Shown: positions 11,783-21,731 of the stretch, piece by piece
Layout: every line of letters begins with the position of its first letter
Position numbering within the stretch: the stretch's first letter is position 1
Source: Daucus carota subsp. sativus
Lineage: Eukaryota > Streptophyta > Magnoliopsida > Apiales > Apiaceae
Length of the DNA stretch: 64,000 nt
Direction: 5' to 3'
NCBI RefSeq assembly: GCF_001625215.2
Contig: NC_030385.2
Span: forward strand, 31,025,598 to 31,089,597
Notes under the pieces: model-generated
Seen by the model: only the letters and a program-made list of their open reading frames with translations
Database searches by the model: none
Told to the model about the DNA's origin: nothing
Program-made: the position numbers and the translations under genes

Positions 11783-14700
11783 CTAGTTCTGATTAACAAA
11801 CTTTATCTCTGTTTTCATGTGGTCTTTCAAGATGTTTATTTCTGAGTAGACAATCTTTGCAGCATATATTTTTCTTGCCTTCTCCAATTGCCTTTTCTGT
11901 TCAATACCCTGTAAATATGATTGTCACAAATGGTCATAAAAGAGAAAAAAACACATATCTAATCCAAACTTGAAATTATTTTAGAAACAAAAGTTAGTTT
12001 TGCATCCAACCTCCGCAGCAAATTTGCAATCCCAGTTGCGCAGAGTATATCCCATATATGTTTCCATATGATGCATCACAAACACTCCAGAGTCTACATT
12101 CTTATTTGAAGTTCTCCATTTCATTTCTAGACGTTGCACTGGAGCATTATTTAACAACTTGATTTTTCTTGGGCTTTTCTGTGCCATGTATAACCCAAAG
12201 TTCTCTTGCTGAAACGTATAGTTAAAAATATAATAGTTGGTTAATATAATCAAATAAAACATAAATTACTATATCTATTTAAAACTGGAAAAAGTTGCAT
12301 ACCAGGGCTTCAGGTATTCCATCATACATGATATCTACACGGTCTCCACTTCGGTTGTCAATTATGTCAACACAAATCTTCCTTAAATTGAAGCATATCA
12401 GGTAGAAGTGGTTTCCAGAGAAGATTGGGAAGAAGATCTTTGGTTGAAAAAAAAACAAATATATTTACTCACAATCTAAATATGAAAATAGGAAATAATC
12501 TCACATTGTTATAAATGATAAATATGGATAGAGTATATACCAGATCAACATGATTAATATCAACTCTGTGCTTGAACAAAATTGCATCCATGTTGGATTT
12601 GAACTTCATGTATGTTATATTTGGATCAGTACTGTTTGCTACCAATTGGCTTCCTTTAACCACATTTCCCATCTACCATTAAAGACACATATAACAGTTA
12701 TTAATAAAAATTCTAAACATATAATATGAGTTCTGCAGATATAATATATAACATGGAGTATGAAATAACAGACTGTAGATTATTTGTGATTAACTTACTG
12801 TCACCATTGTACTGCAGAAAAACCTATAAGGAGACTCTGCTGCTCTGAATTTTTCATCTTCGTTTAGTATGCTTGTATAAGCATCAACAACATGGAACAA
12901 CACTTCTTTTCCAATTTGTAGGCTTTGAATGTGATGCTTCAAGCAAGTAACGTTGTTCCAGAGGAATATCTCAATCCTGCATGTTTAAAACAGAGTCAAT
13001 TATTAGCTTTTGCTTTTGCAAAGTATAGTGTCAACCATATTAAATACTGTTAGGATTATATATATATGAAATACTGTCAGGATCAAAATACTGATGATTT
13101 TTTATTTGACAGCTGTGAAATACAGTCAGTATCCAAATACTGTCATGTATCATTACTTAAAGGAATGGAATGGTTTCCAAATGACTCTAACACTGAATCA
13201 TAATATTTTATAAATCACGATTGAGTCATTATAGTCAATAACCATCTGCTATTTGAAACTAAAATGTATACTAAATATATACTCACATTGCTCGGTTCTT
13301 TCTTCCATTAATCCAGCTCCATACTTCTTCTTCATCTTTGCTGAACCTTTGTGTGTTGAGATCAATCCCTTGGATTTTGAATGGAGACTTCTGATGATCA
13401 GTTGGTTTGAGTACCCTTTTCAGATGATTGTTGAGTCCATATGCAGCATAGCTTGGCTCATTCCTAGTAATATGTTTTGTGTAAATATTACTATCAACCA
13501 CCTGACCCCCTAATTTTAAATCATCTAAAAAGTCATCTATGTCGTGCATCTTATTAAAAGCCCTTTCATTTTCCGGGAGCATTAAAATGTCAAATGTTTT
13601 CCAGTCTTTGTATGTGAAAAAATCCCAGCCTTTATCAATACTGTTTTGCCAAAGAGTAAAAAAGAATTCTAAGAATCTATCTAAACAAGTTATGTTCAGA
13701 AAGTTATGTAGTAAAAGTATTATTTAAATCTTTCACCTTCCTGTTGTCATCTCTTCAAACCTCTGTTCATATTCTTTCATTTTATCACTTTCTGGGAACA
13801 GCTGTTTCCCCTTGTCAAGTGTTTCACCAAATTCTTTCTTCAGCTTTTCCATTTGTGATAAATGATGCTGTAATCTTGACGATATCTCCTAGTTTCATTA
13901 ATGTATGTTAGTACTTGCACATAGTTATGAATCTATAGTAAATTACTTGATTCTAATAAATTTTCTTACATCCTCTGTGAGCACCTCAGTGCTATTGTGA
14001 TTCTGTTCAACATCTCTTGCAATTGACAATATTGATGCATCAACATTGTCTTGTGGAGAAAACAGCCGACTGGGTCCTACGCCCTTCAATGTTTCTTTAG
14101 GTGTGGTGAAGTTGCTGTTCCCACCCTGTATTATAGAATAAAAACATCATTTATATTCATTTATTTATGGAAATAAACAAAAACTCAAGTTAAAAAGGAT
14201 ACATAATCAAAAACAGTTATATTTAATATGGTGGTTCTACTATAGAATCATCTTCATTTTTTATTATTTTTATACCTTGTACTGTTCAGAGTTCACATCA
14301 TTTTGTTTGCTTTCATCAGGAGTTTCAAATTCTGGAACCTGCATAATCATATAAATAATTGGCATTTTTTATATTCATGACTATATGTAGAAAGAATATA
14401 GACTATCTACTTACAATATCTCCATAACCAAAATTATTATCAAGACCCTCCCTCTTTGCTCTGTCATCAATGCATGAATTCTTCCAGCCAACAAAGGCAG
14501 GCCATGTTTTCTTCACTCTAACATCAGGATGGCTTGTCCTAGCTAGATAAAAGTACTACAGACAAAATAGAAAGTCATAAGAGACGATGGCAGAAGTTAT
14601 ACATATATAGTAAAAAAGAGTATCAAATGTTTCAAGGTGTCTTACAAGAAGAAAAACAAAACAACCAGTGTAGTATTGTGTTTTTGGATCATTCCACCAT

Positions 14701-17700
14701 TGTTCATGAGCCTCTTTCAAATTTTGTATCACAAGTTTGCACCAATTGTAGTCTCTTGCATTGTCAAAATTACCACTGAACCTCAGGATTTTGGGGCAAA
14801 CAAAGGACGTTTTATCTGTTCTGATGAAAAGGTTAGCCATCAGAATCATGAAGTTCTGCTTGAAATGTTCATCGGCATCACGAGACTCTGCAATCTTTTC
14901 ACGCAACATCTTTTCAGTGATCCTGCTTGGCTGCCTTTCTTTAAATTGTTTGCCTCAGCTTTGGATTTTATCTTTAGAATCTTCAAGTTTAACATCCAAT
15001 TTCCCTTGGGGTAGACCAATTATGTCAAAAACATCATCCTCTGTTATTTTAAGATTCCGATTTGGGAATAGACCAAACTCACATTTATTGTGCTCGAACC
15101 ACCATAAGCAATTAACTATTGTCTTGTGTGGCAGTTCCTCACCAAGAGTAAAATGAAGGAGTGCACCAAACCCAGCAGATTTGACCCACTGCCTTTGAGC
15201 TTCAGACAGCCTTGAGATTGTTTTTGAAAATGTTGATGGATAAGCACGGATTAAAATCTTTTTTGGTTTCTCATCATCATCTTTTTCTTCTTCTTCTTCC
15301 ACTTCTTCATCTTCATTCTCTGCTTCCACCTTTTTCTTCAATTTCTTTTCCTTATTATGTTGTACCTGTATCAAATATTAAACATAGCTCATTAAATATT
15401 AAATATTATGTTGTAAAAATTAAAGTTCATGTTAGAACATAGCTCAACAGTTCTACTGTGGAATGTAAACCTGAGATGATTACTATCAGTAATCCTGATG
15501 CACTCATCAGTAATCCTGATGCACTCATCAGCAATACTGATGTACTCATTAGTAATCATTATGATCCGTATGAATCAAATATTTTTAAAGCTCATCTTAG
15601 AATAATAGCTTAACAGTGCTACTACCTGAGATGATGACTATCAGTAATCCTGATGCAGTCATCAGTAATCCTGATGCACTCATCAGTAATCCTGATGTAT
15701 TCATCGGTAATCATTAATTTTGCTTCTAAAGTGGAACCAACTATAATTATTAAAAAATTGGCACTATTTTACTTATGTTACAGAATCAGACCATTTAAAT
15801 GTTTTTACAAATGTGTAACTGTACTATACAATAGAAACCATGTATATTTTATATGTCTACTGTTGTAAAATGGGATGAACAATGAACAAGTACTGTTATA
15901 GTGTAACTATTTACCTCTTCTACGGCTTTCCTTTTATTGACACCTTCATTCTTTGTCGCCCTTACTATTCTTTGTGCTTTTTCTGCTGGTCCCTTGTCTG
16001 CATTTTCTCCTCCCTCAGGGTCGACAATATGAATAGAGAAATCTTCTTCATCTTCTTTTATAGGTTGTAGCCTTGGAGATTTTCTCACAGAAGGTGCAGC
16101 AGCAGCCAGCTTTTCCTTGCCATCTTTTTCATGAGTGGCAATTGTTTCAGCTGTTTACAAAAACAAACAGTGTTAGACATAAGAAATCTGGATAGCACTA
16201 TTTATTATACAATATAAAAAATATTATTCTAATTGAAGTTTACATGCAGGTGGTGTTGGTTGGTTGGGTTCTTGCTGCTCCTGTGAGCTCTCTGGAGTGT
16301 ACACAACTAGTGAACGAATAGGTTCACATTGTACCACCATCTCAGCCTCTTGTTCATCTTTAGAAAGTTTTTCAATTTCTTCAGCAGCAATTTCATTATC
16401 GACATTTTGGCCATCAACTTCCATATTACTTGAAAGATCTATGCATCAACAAAGACCACAATTGTAATCCAACAAAGTGATTATATTATTCTAAATTAAT
16501 GAGATTGAATTTTGCATACTCTTTTCCTTGACCACAATTATGTCTTCTGAAGCTTGCATTTGGTCAGTATGCAATTTCTCTGATGATAGATTGTTGAAAA
16601 AGTTGTTCATCTCTTCCTCTGTGAACCAACTGCTATTCATCTGTTAAACATTTTAATTTGGTTGTTATTTGTTAACAAAAATATATTATAAATAGTAGAA
16701 TTAAATAATAATATATACTTACAAAGCCACCATGTTCATTAATGTTGAAGTTTTCTGGACAAGACATCAAAAACTTGAACATATAGTAAAGAACATAGTA
16801 TCCACATTTTTCACCGTCATCCTGTTGAGGAACCATTGGAATACTCAAATCGAACTGGAAAACATCATCAGTTCCTTGTACTGACTCATTCTTATACATT
16901 TGGTACACAAATCTGCATGAAAAAGTTCCTACTAAAACAACACAGTCGTCATAAATAAATCATTAAATTCTAAAATACTAATCAAATAGAGATTGTACTG
17001 TTTGATGCACGGTTCTAGGTTCTTTGGTTCTGCTTCTTGAAGTGAGTCCAATAACAGCATACATGGACTTTTTTCATTCATCTCCAAATCTTCTCCCAAG
17101 TTACAGAGTATGAGAAGATTCCAATGATTACTGTCAAATGATTAAACCCACATTCTTATAGTTAGTGCATTAGGAGCAGTAAAATAATTTATAGGTCTTA
17201 CGTTTTTGTTATATACCTTTGGCAGATGGGAACAAAAACATATCTGCAAGCAAATATCTTTTGCTTCTTTATCCACTTCCACACATTGCTTTTCTCAATT
17301 GCTGTAGAATCTTTTTTCTTTGCCTTTTTAACTGCATCCATATATGATATGAAGAACATAGGGTCGAAAAACGAACATCCTGTCTTCCTTTCTTCTGGTA
17401 TAATCTTCAAAATCAACCTATAACAAACATGTTATAGGTTACCAAAATTACCAAACCGCCTAATAGTTATAATGTGCCAAATAATTTACCTCATATACTC
17501 ATCAAAATTTTTTGTGTCCAGTTGTCCTTCATGACGCGTTCTACAGATGATTCGTAGTCGTTTTCCTTTATTTTTATTCTGTCCTGATGCTTTGCTTCCA
17601 CTCTTCTTTCCAGATTTTATTTTAAGTCCTGCGATGTATTATACAGTCAGTGTGTTGAAAATATTTAATAGAAACAACTACAGATACATTATAATCCTGA

Positions 17701-19808
17701 TGCATTACAATCCTGATGAATTACAGTGATATGCAATTTACACTATCACAAAATCATTGTTTTCCATATAAAACATATCTTTAATCATTACTAATATAAT
17801 GACTCCACTGTAGAACCATATCTACAATTCTGTTTCATTATAAAAGCAAATTACAGCAATTCTAATTGACTCTGTTACTGAATCATTGTCTTTCACAAAA
17901 AACATAGCTCTGAGGATTACTAATACAATTACTCTATTGTAGAACCAGTTAAACATTTCTGATAATCTTACAAAACAAAAAAACAACAAATCAAATTGAC
18001 TCCAGTGTTGAACCAGATCTAAAGTCCTGATGCTTTCAAAAAAACAAATTACAACATATTACATAGACTCTATCACAGAATCATTTGTTTTTCACATAAT
18101 ACCTAGCTCTGCGGATTTCCAATCTAATGACTCTACTTTAGAACCAGTTCTACATTCCTGATGCTTTCAAATAACCAAATTACAACAAATCAAATTGACT
18201 CTACCACAGAATCCTTTTTTTTCACATAACACATAGCTGTCAGGATTACTGATGAAATGACTCCACTATAGAACCAGATCTAAAGTCCTGATGCTTTCAA
18301 AAAAACAAATTACAACATATTACATAGACTCTATCACAGAATCATTTGTTTTTCACATAATACCTAGCTCTGAGGATTTCCAATCTAATGACTCTACTTT
18401 AGAACCAGTTCTACATTCCTGATGCTTTCAAATAACCAAATTACAACAAATCAAATTGACTCTACCACAGAATCCTTTTTTTTCACATAACACATAGCTG
18501 TCAGGATTACTGATGAAATGACTCCACTGTAGAACCAGATCTAGAGTCCTGATGCTTTCAAAAAAACAAATTACAACATATTACATTGACTCTATCACAG
18601 AATCATTTGTTTTTCACATTATACCTAGCTCTGAGGATTTCTAATCTAATGACTCTACTGTAGAACCTGTTCTACATTCCTGATGCTTTCAAATAACCAA
18701 ATTACAACAAATCAAATTGACTCTATCACAGAAACATTGTTTTACACATAACACATAGCTGTCAGGATTACTGATGAAATGACTCCACTATAGAACCAGA
18801 TCTAAAGTCCTGATGCTTTCAAAAAAACAAATTACAACATATTACATAGACTCTATCACAGAATCATTTATTTTTCACATAATACCTAGCTCTGAGGATT
18901 TCCAATCTAATGACTCTACTTTAGAACCAGTTCTACATTCCTGATGCTTTCAAATAACCAAATTACAACAAATCAAATTGACTCTACCACAGAATCCTTT
19001 TTTTTCACATAACACATAGCTGTCAGGATTACTGATGAAATGACTCCACTGTAGAACCAGATCTAGAGTCCTGATGCTTTCAAAAAAACAAATTACAACA
19101 TATTACATTGACTCTATCACAGAATCATTTGTTTTTCACATTATACCTAGCTCTGAGGATTTCTAATCTAATGACTCTACTGTAGAACCTGTTCTACATT
19201 CCTGATGCTTTCAAATAACCAAATTACAACAAATCAAATTGACTCTATCACAGAAACATTGTTTTACACATAACACATAGCTGTCAGGATTACTGATGAA
19301 ATGACTCCACTATAGAACCAGATCTAAAGTCCTGATGCTTTCACAAAAACAAATTACAATATATTACATTGACTCTATCACAGAATCATTTGTTTTTCAC
19401 ATAATACCTAGCTCTGAGGATTTCTAATCTAATGACTCTACTGTAGAACCAGTTCTACATTCCTGATGCTTTTGACAAAAGTGAAGCATATTCAAATTGA
19501 CTCTATAGCTTAATAAATTATAGAATCATTATGTTAATTAGGTATTAATGATTAAACACTTAATATATCTGTGTTTCTATAATAGAATCATAGTTTCTTA
19601 AACCTAAACTTATAAATTCCTTAATCGACTCGATTTTAGAAGCATAAACACACATGCAACATCAAATCAAAGTCAAATCAAGCTCAAATTATAACAAAAC
19701 ATTCGCAAAATTATTATGCTGAGGTTCTATTACAGAATCAGTAAAAACATTACAATCGAGTGTAAAAACAAGCTGAAATCGTCAATTTCGGTTACCTTTT
19801 CCCAGCAT
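11783..19808 (-). CDS. Transposon gene with two Ulp1-type (C48) protease domains flanking a plant-mobile-domain region; 19 exons, one in-frame stop
   Basis: Splice signals and phase give these exons: 19808-19796, 17628-17490, 17417-17217, 17130-16999, 16912-16723, 16640-16520, 16438-16244, 16150-15915, 15365-14646, 14555-14415, 14338-14276, 14125-13970, 13888-13737, 13676-13287, 12976-12799, 12672-12541, 12437-12303, 12208-12011, 11908-11783. They total 1,206 codons in one phase. Domain 1 (residues 60-245) has Ulp1 catalytic His120 (SNHWNLLIL), Asp146 (MLLLDSL), Gln192 and Cys198 (PQQDDGEKCGYY), then the usual NSSWFTEEEM end. Residues 410-700 form the mobile-domain-like part. Domain 2 (residues 1050-1165) has His1063 and Asp1080 but Ser1138 in place of Cys (NVDSGVFVMHHMETY). 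Codon 546 (14957-14955) is TGA. C48 proteases cut SUMO-like conjugates; many plant transposons carry them. The exon model is mine and untested by transcripts. Confidence 0.65.
12011..12437 (-). other. C-terminal Ulp1-like domain lacking the catalytic Cys
   Basis: Two exons (12437-12303 and 12208-12011) encode the block NHFYLICFNLRK ... VDIIDN and then WRTSNKNVDSGVFVMHHMETY. His and Asp are 17 residues apart, as in yeast Ulp1. The position after Asp1137 is Ser (tct) where C48 enzymes have the nucleophile Cys, and no Gln sits six residues before it. The domain is therefore probably not an active cysteine protease. Confidence 0.75.
14646..15365 (-). other. Plant-mobile-domain-like exon, with TGA at 14957-14955
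   Basis: This is the largest exon (240 codons). It starts with a Lys/Glu-rich stretch and continues with FSKTISRLSEAQRQWVKSAG and FGLFPNRNLKITEDDVFDII. After the TGA it continues in the same frame with MLREKIAESRDADEHFKQNF and ends QYYTGCFVFLL before the donor. This pattern is known from proteins of Mutator-like and related plant transposons. The same codon is TGG in the copy near 802. Confidence 0.7.
15478..15716. repeat. Short palindromic repeats CATCAGTAATCCTGATG in an intron
   Basis: Within the intron between exons 15915 and 15365, the near-palindrome catcagtaatcctgatg is repeated with a period of about 22 bp in two clusters (15485-15560 and 15640-15715). The same clusters occur in the upstream copy at about 1316-1395 and 1470-1552. 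Their half-site (cctgatg / catcagg) is found throughout the transposon domain. Confidence 0.8.
16723..17417 (-). other. N-terminal Ulp1 (C48) protease domain with an intact catalytic set
   Basis: Three exons hold the core: 17417-17217 (ends RYVFVPICQ), 17130-16999 (HWNLLIL, LLLDSLQ) and 16912-16723 (VPQQDDGEKCGYYVLYYM). His, Asp, Gln and Cys are all present, with Gln six residues before Cys as in Ulp1. The usual Asp before Cys is Lys. This domain resembles the plant ULP2-like type more than the C-terminal domain of the same reading frame does. Confidence 0.75.
17650..19530. repeat. Satellite-like array: 130-bp monomers in a 261-bp unit and a 522-bp higher-order unit
   Basis: The word gactctatcacagaatca starts at 18066, 18327, 18588, 18849, 19110 and 19371, exactly 261 bp apart each time. 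Each 261-bp unit is made of two related halves of about 130 bp, both of the form gactct...cagaatc...gatgctttca. Units at 18327 and 18849 share one set of variants (ttccaatc, ctttagaaccag) and those at 18588 and 19110 another (ttctaatc, ctgtagaacctg), so a 522-bp dimer is itself repeated. More diverged monomers extend left to about 17650. The array fills intron 1 of the Ulp1 gene. Confidence 0.95.
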
Positions 19809-20100
19809 TCTGTATCGTGTTTGTGATTCGTAATCTCTGATTGAAATTCGCCTTCTCTTGCTTGCCAGAAATCACGCGCTCGGTCGAATTTCCTTTGTTC
19901 TCTTTCTCTTGCTCTCTCTCTCTCTCTCTCTTCAGTCGTGTGTATAGCTGTGTGTATAACGGTCACGCCGTGTTTGTTTTTGGCTAGTTGATTTCTGTTT
20001 TTATATGTTATATCAAAATTAATATCAGCCGTTGGATTAATATTAAAATTTTAAGGGCTGGATAAGGGGTCTCCATGGTTCTCCACATAAACTGATTCTC
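19809..20100 (-). promoter_or_regulatory. 5' leader and end region of the transposon domain
   Basis: A (CT)n run at 19912-19930 reads as GA repeats on the coding strand, which is common in plant 5' leaders. An open frame (MTVIHTAIHTTEERERERAR...) covers it but does not fit the phase of exon 2, so I treat it as leader. Farther out, the minus strand reads agagtcccactctatggaga and ccaacggctgatat. That style of sequence is seen at the ends of some plant transposons, but I cannot assign a class or an exact end. Confidence 0.4.
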
Positions 20101-20112
20101 CATAGAGTGGGA

Positions 20113-20115
<3 letters not shown>

Positions 20116-20192
<77 letters not shown>
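20116..20192. repeat. (TA)n microsatellite
   Basis: An uninterrupted alternating TA run of 77 bases. The Ile/Tyr open frame across it is an artefact. Confidence 0.98.
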
Positions 20193-20194
<2 letters not shown>

Positions 20195-20292
20195 AATGTA
20201 TAGATTAGATTTGTTTTCATTAAATATAGGGGTATACTTGTTTTTCCGTAAAAACTAAAATACTCAGCAGCGTTTACTTGATATAAATTTTA

Positions 20293-21107
20293 CTCTCTCC
20301 GTTTCAATTTACATGTTCACTTTTAAAATAAAATTTTGTTTCAAATTACCTGTCCACTTCAATTTTTAATGCAAAATCATATTTTCAAAGTCAATTTTAC
20401 TCCACATATTATTTATTTATATTTCCTGGATCAATCTCACTCCACATATTTTGATCATGTAATGGAATTGATTTGTGAACATACACCTTTCTTAAACTGT
20501 GTGATTATTTTAAGGGATAAATATCAATTAGTTCATTGGTTTCGTCCAAATGTATCAATTGAGTCGCTGATTCCCAAATTGACTCAAATAAGACACTCAT
20601 TAGAAAAATTTGTATCAAAAATATCACTCTATCGTTAGTCAAAATTTTGAAAGTATTATATATTGAGTTTCACACATTTTTTATGAATGGTATTACATCC
20701 AAATGAAAGATTCCAAATTCTACTATTTTCGCTAATATTTTCAGATTTTTAAAATTTTATCAACTACTTATTTTTAATTTTTTGATTGTTTTATTTGATT
20801 TAAATAAAAAATAAATAGGAGATAAATTTTTAAAAATCTAAAAATATCATCTAAAATATTAGAACTCAGAATCTTTCATTTGGATGTAATACCATTCATA
20901 AAAAATGTGCGAAACTCAATATATAATACTTTCAAAATTTCGACTAACGATAGAGTGATATTTTTGATACAAATTTTTCTAATGAGTGTCTCAAATGAGT
21001 CGATTTGAGAATCAGTGACTCAATTGATACATTCGAACGAAACGAGTGACATGATTAATATTTATCCCATTATTTTAAAGTGGACATCTAATTTGAAACG
21101 GAAGGAG
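20293..21107. mobile_element. Stowaway-type MITE (outer element of a nest)
   Basis: The ends are inverted: CTCTCTCCGTTTCAATTTACATG on the left and, on the other strand, CTCCTTCCGTTTCAAATTAGATG on the right. Both are flanked by TA (20291-20292 and 21108-21109), the Tc1/mariner-Stowaway target. The element is interrupted by another inverted-repeat element at 20514-21068; without it about 250 bp remain, a normal Stowaway length. Confidence 0.8.
20514..21068. mobile_element. MULE-type MITE with about 240-bp inverted arms, inserted in the Stowaway MITE
   Basis: The element begins GGGATAAATATCAATTAG and ends with its inverse (catgattaatatttatccc). The arms match for most of about 240 bp. It is flanked by a perfect 10-bp duplication ATTATTTTAA (20504-20513 and 21069-21078). 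Long arms and a 9-10-bp duplication point to a Mutator-like origin. Confidence 0.8.
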
Positions 21108-21272
21108 TATCATTTTCGAAATGGGTTGAAATAATTTTTACGCAAAGAATTACGCCATTTCAGAGAACGCGGACTCACTAGTTAATTAGTCAACACTGGT
21201 TTCCAATCAACCATACCCCAATCGGATCATATATTTTACAGATCCCCAATTGCAAAACCCTAGAATCCCAAC

Positions 21273-21731
21273 ATGGATCCGATCGTCCGCGTCCTCGAGG
21301 TCGTCCCTTACAGCATTCTCCGGCCGCCGCGTCTCCGCCTGAAGCTCCCCTCCTTCTCCCTCCCCTCCGCCATGACCGTCTACTCTCTCATCCTCCTCAC
21401 CTACTTCATGGTCGTCTCGGGCATCGTCTACGACGTCATCGTTGAGCCCCCGGGCATCGGGTCGACCCAGGACCGGGCTACTGGAGCGGTCAAGCCGGTG
21501 GTTTTCATGTCGGGTCGGGTCAACGGGCAGTACATTATTGAGGGGCTCTCGTCCGGGTTTATGTTCGTGCTTGGTGGAATTGGGATTGTGTTGATGGATT
21601 TAGCGCTTGATAAGAATAGAGCCAAGAGTGTGAAGGTTTCGTTTGCGAGTGCTGGGATTTGTTTTGTTGTGATTGGGTATGTGATGAGTATGCTTTTTAT
21701 TCGTATTAAGATCCCCGGTTATCTACGTTAG
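21273..21731 (+). CDS. OSTC: Oligosaccharyltransferase complex subunit OSTC-like (DC2)
   Basis: This intronless 152-residue protein closely follows the OSTC/DC2 family, whose members are about 150 residues long. OSTC is a small ER-membrane subunit that links the catalytic STT3A oligosaccharyltransferase to the translocon for co-translational N-glycosylation. Visible features are the PSAMTVYSLILLTYFMVVSG first membrane segment (about residues 31-55), the conserved YDVIVEPPGIGS loop (53-64), RVNGQYIIEG (82-91), two more membrane segments (about 92-110 and 120-145) and the KIPGYLR end. The ATG at 21273 follows aatcccaac and gives the family's normal N-terminus. The first half is GC-rich in third positions and the second half is not. 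Function is taken from the family. Confidence 0.93.
   Translation: MDPIVRVLEVVPYSILRPPRLRLKLPSFSLPSAMTVYSLILLTYFMVVSGIVYDVIVEPPGIGSTQDRATGAVKPVVFMSGRVNGQYIIEGLSSGFMFVLGGIGIVLMDLALDKNRAKSVKVSFASAGICFVVIGYVMSMLFIRIKIPGYLR

Noticed and set aside
17650..19530. CRISPR-like array
   Set aside because: Unit length (261 bp), near identity across whole units and lack of unique spacers show a tandem satellite, and the context is a plant nuclear genome.
19730..19966. Open frame with an Arg/Glu repeat at the start of the transposon gene
   Set aside because: The repeat is a GA microsatellite and the frame would run into a stop in exon 2; the ATG at 19808 fits the splice phase, so this is leader.
20008..20220. 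Open frame of Tyr-Ile repeats
   Set aside because: It is a translation of the (TA)n microsatellite.
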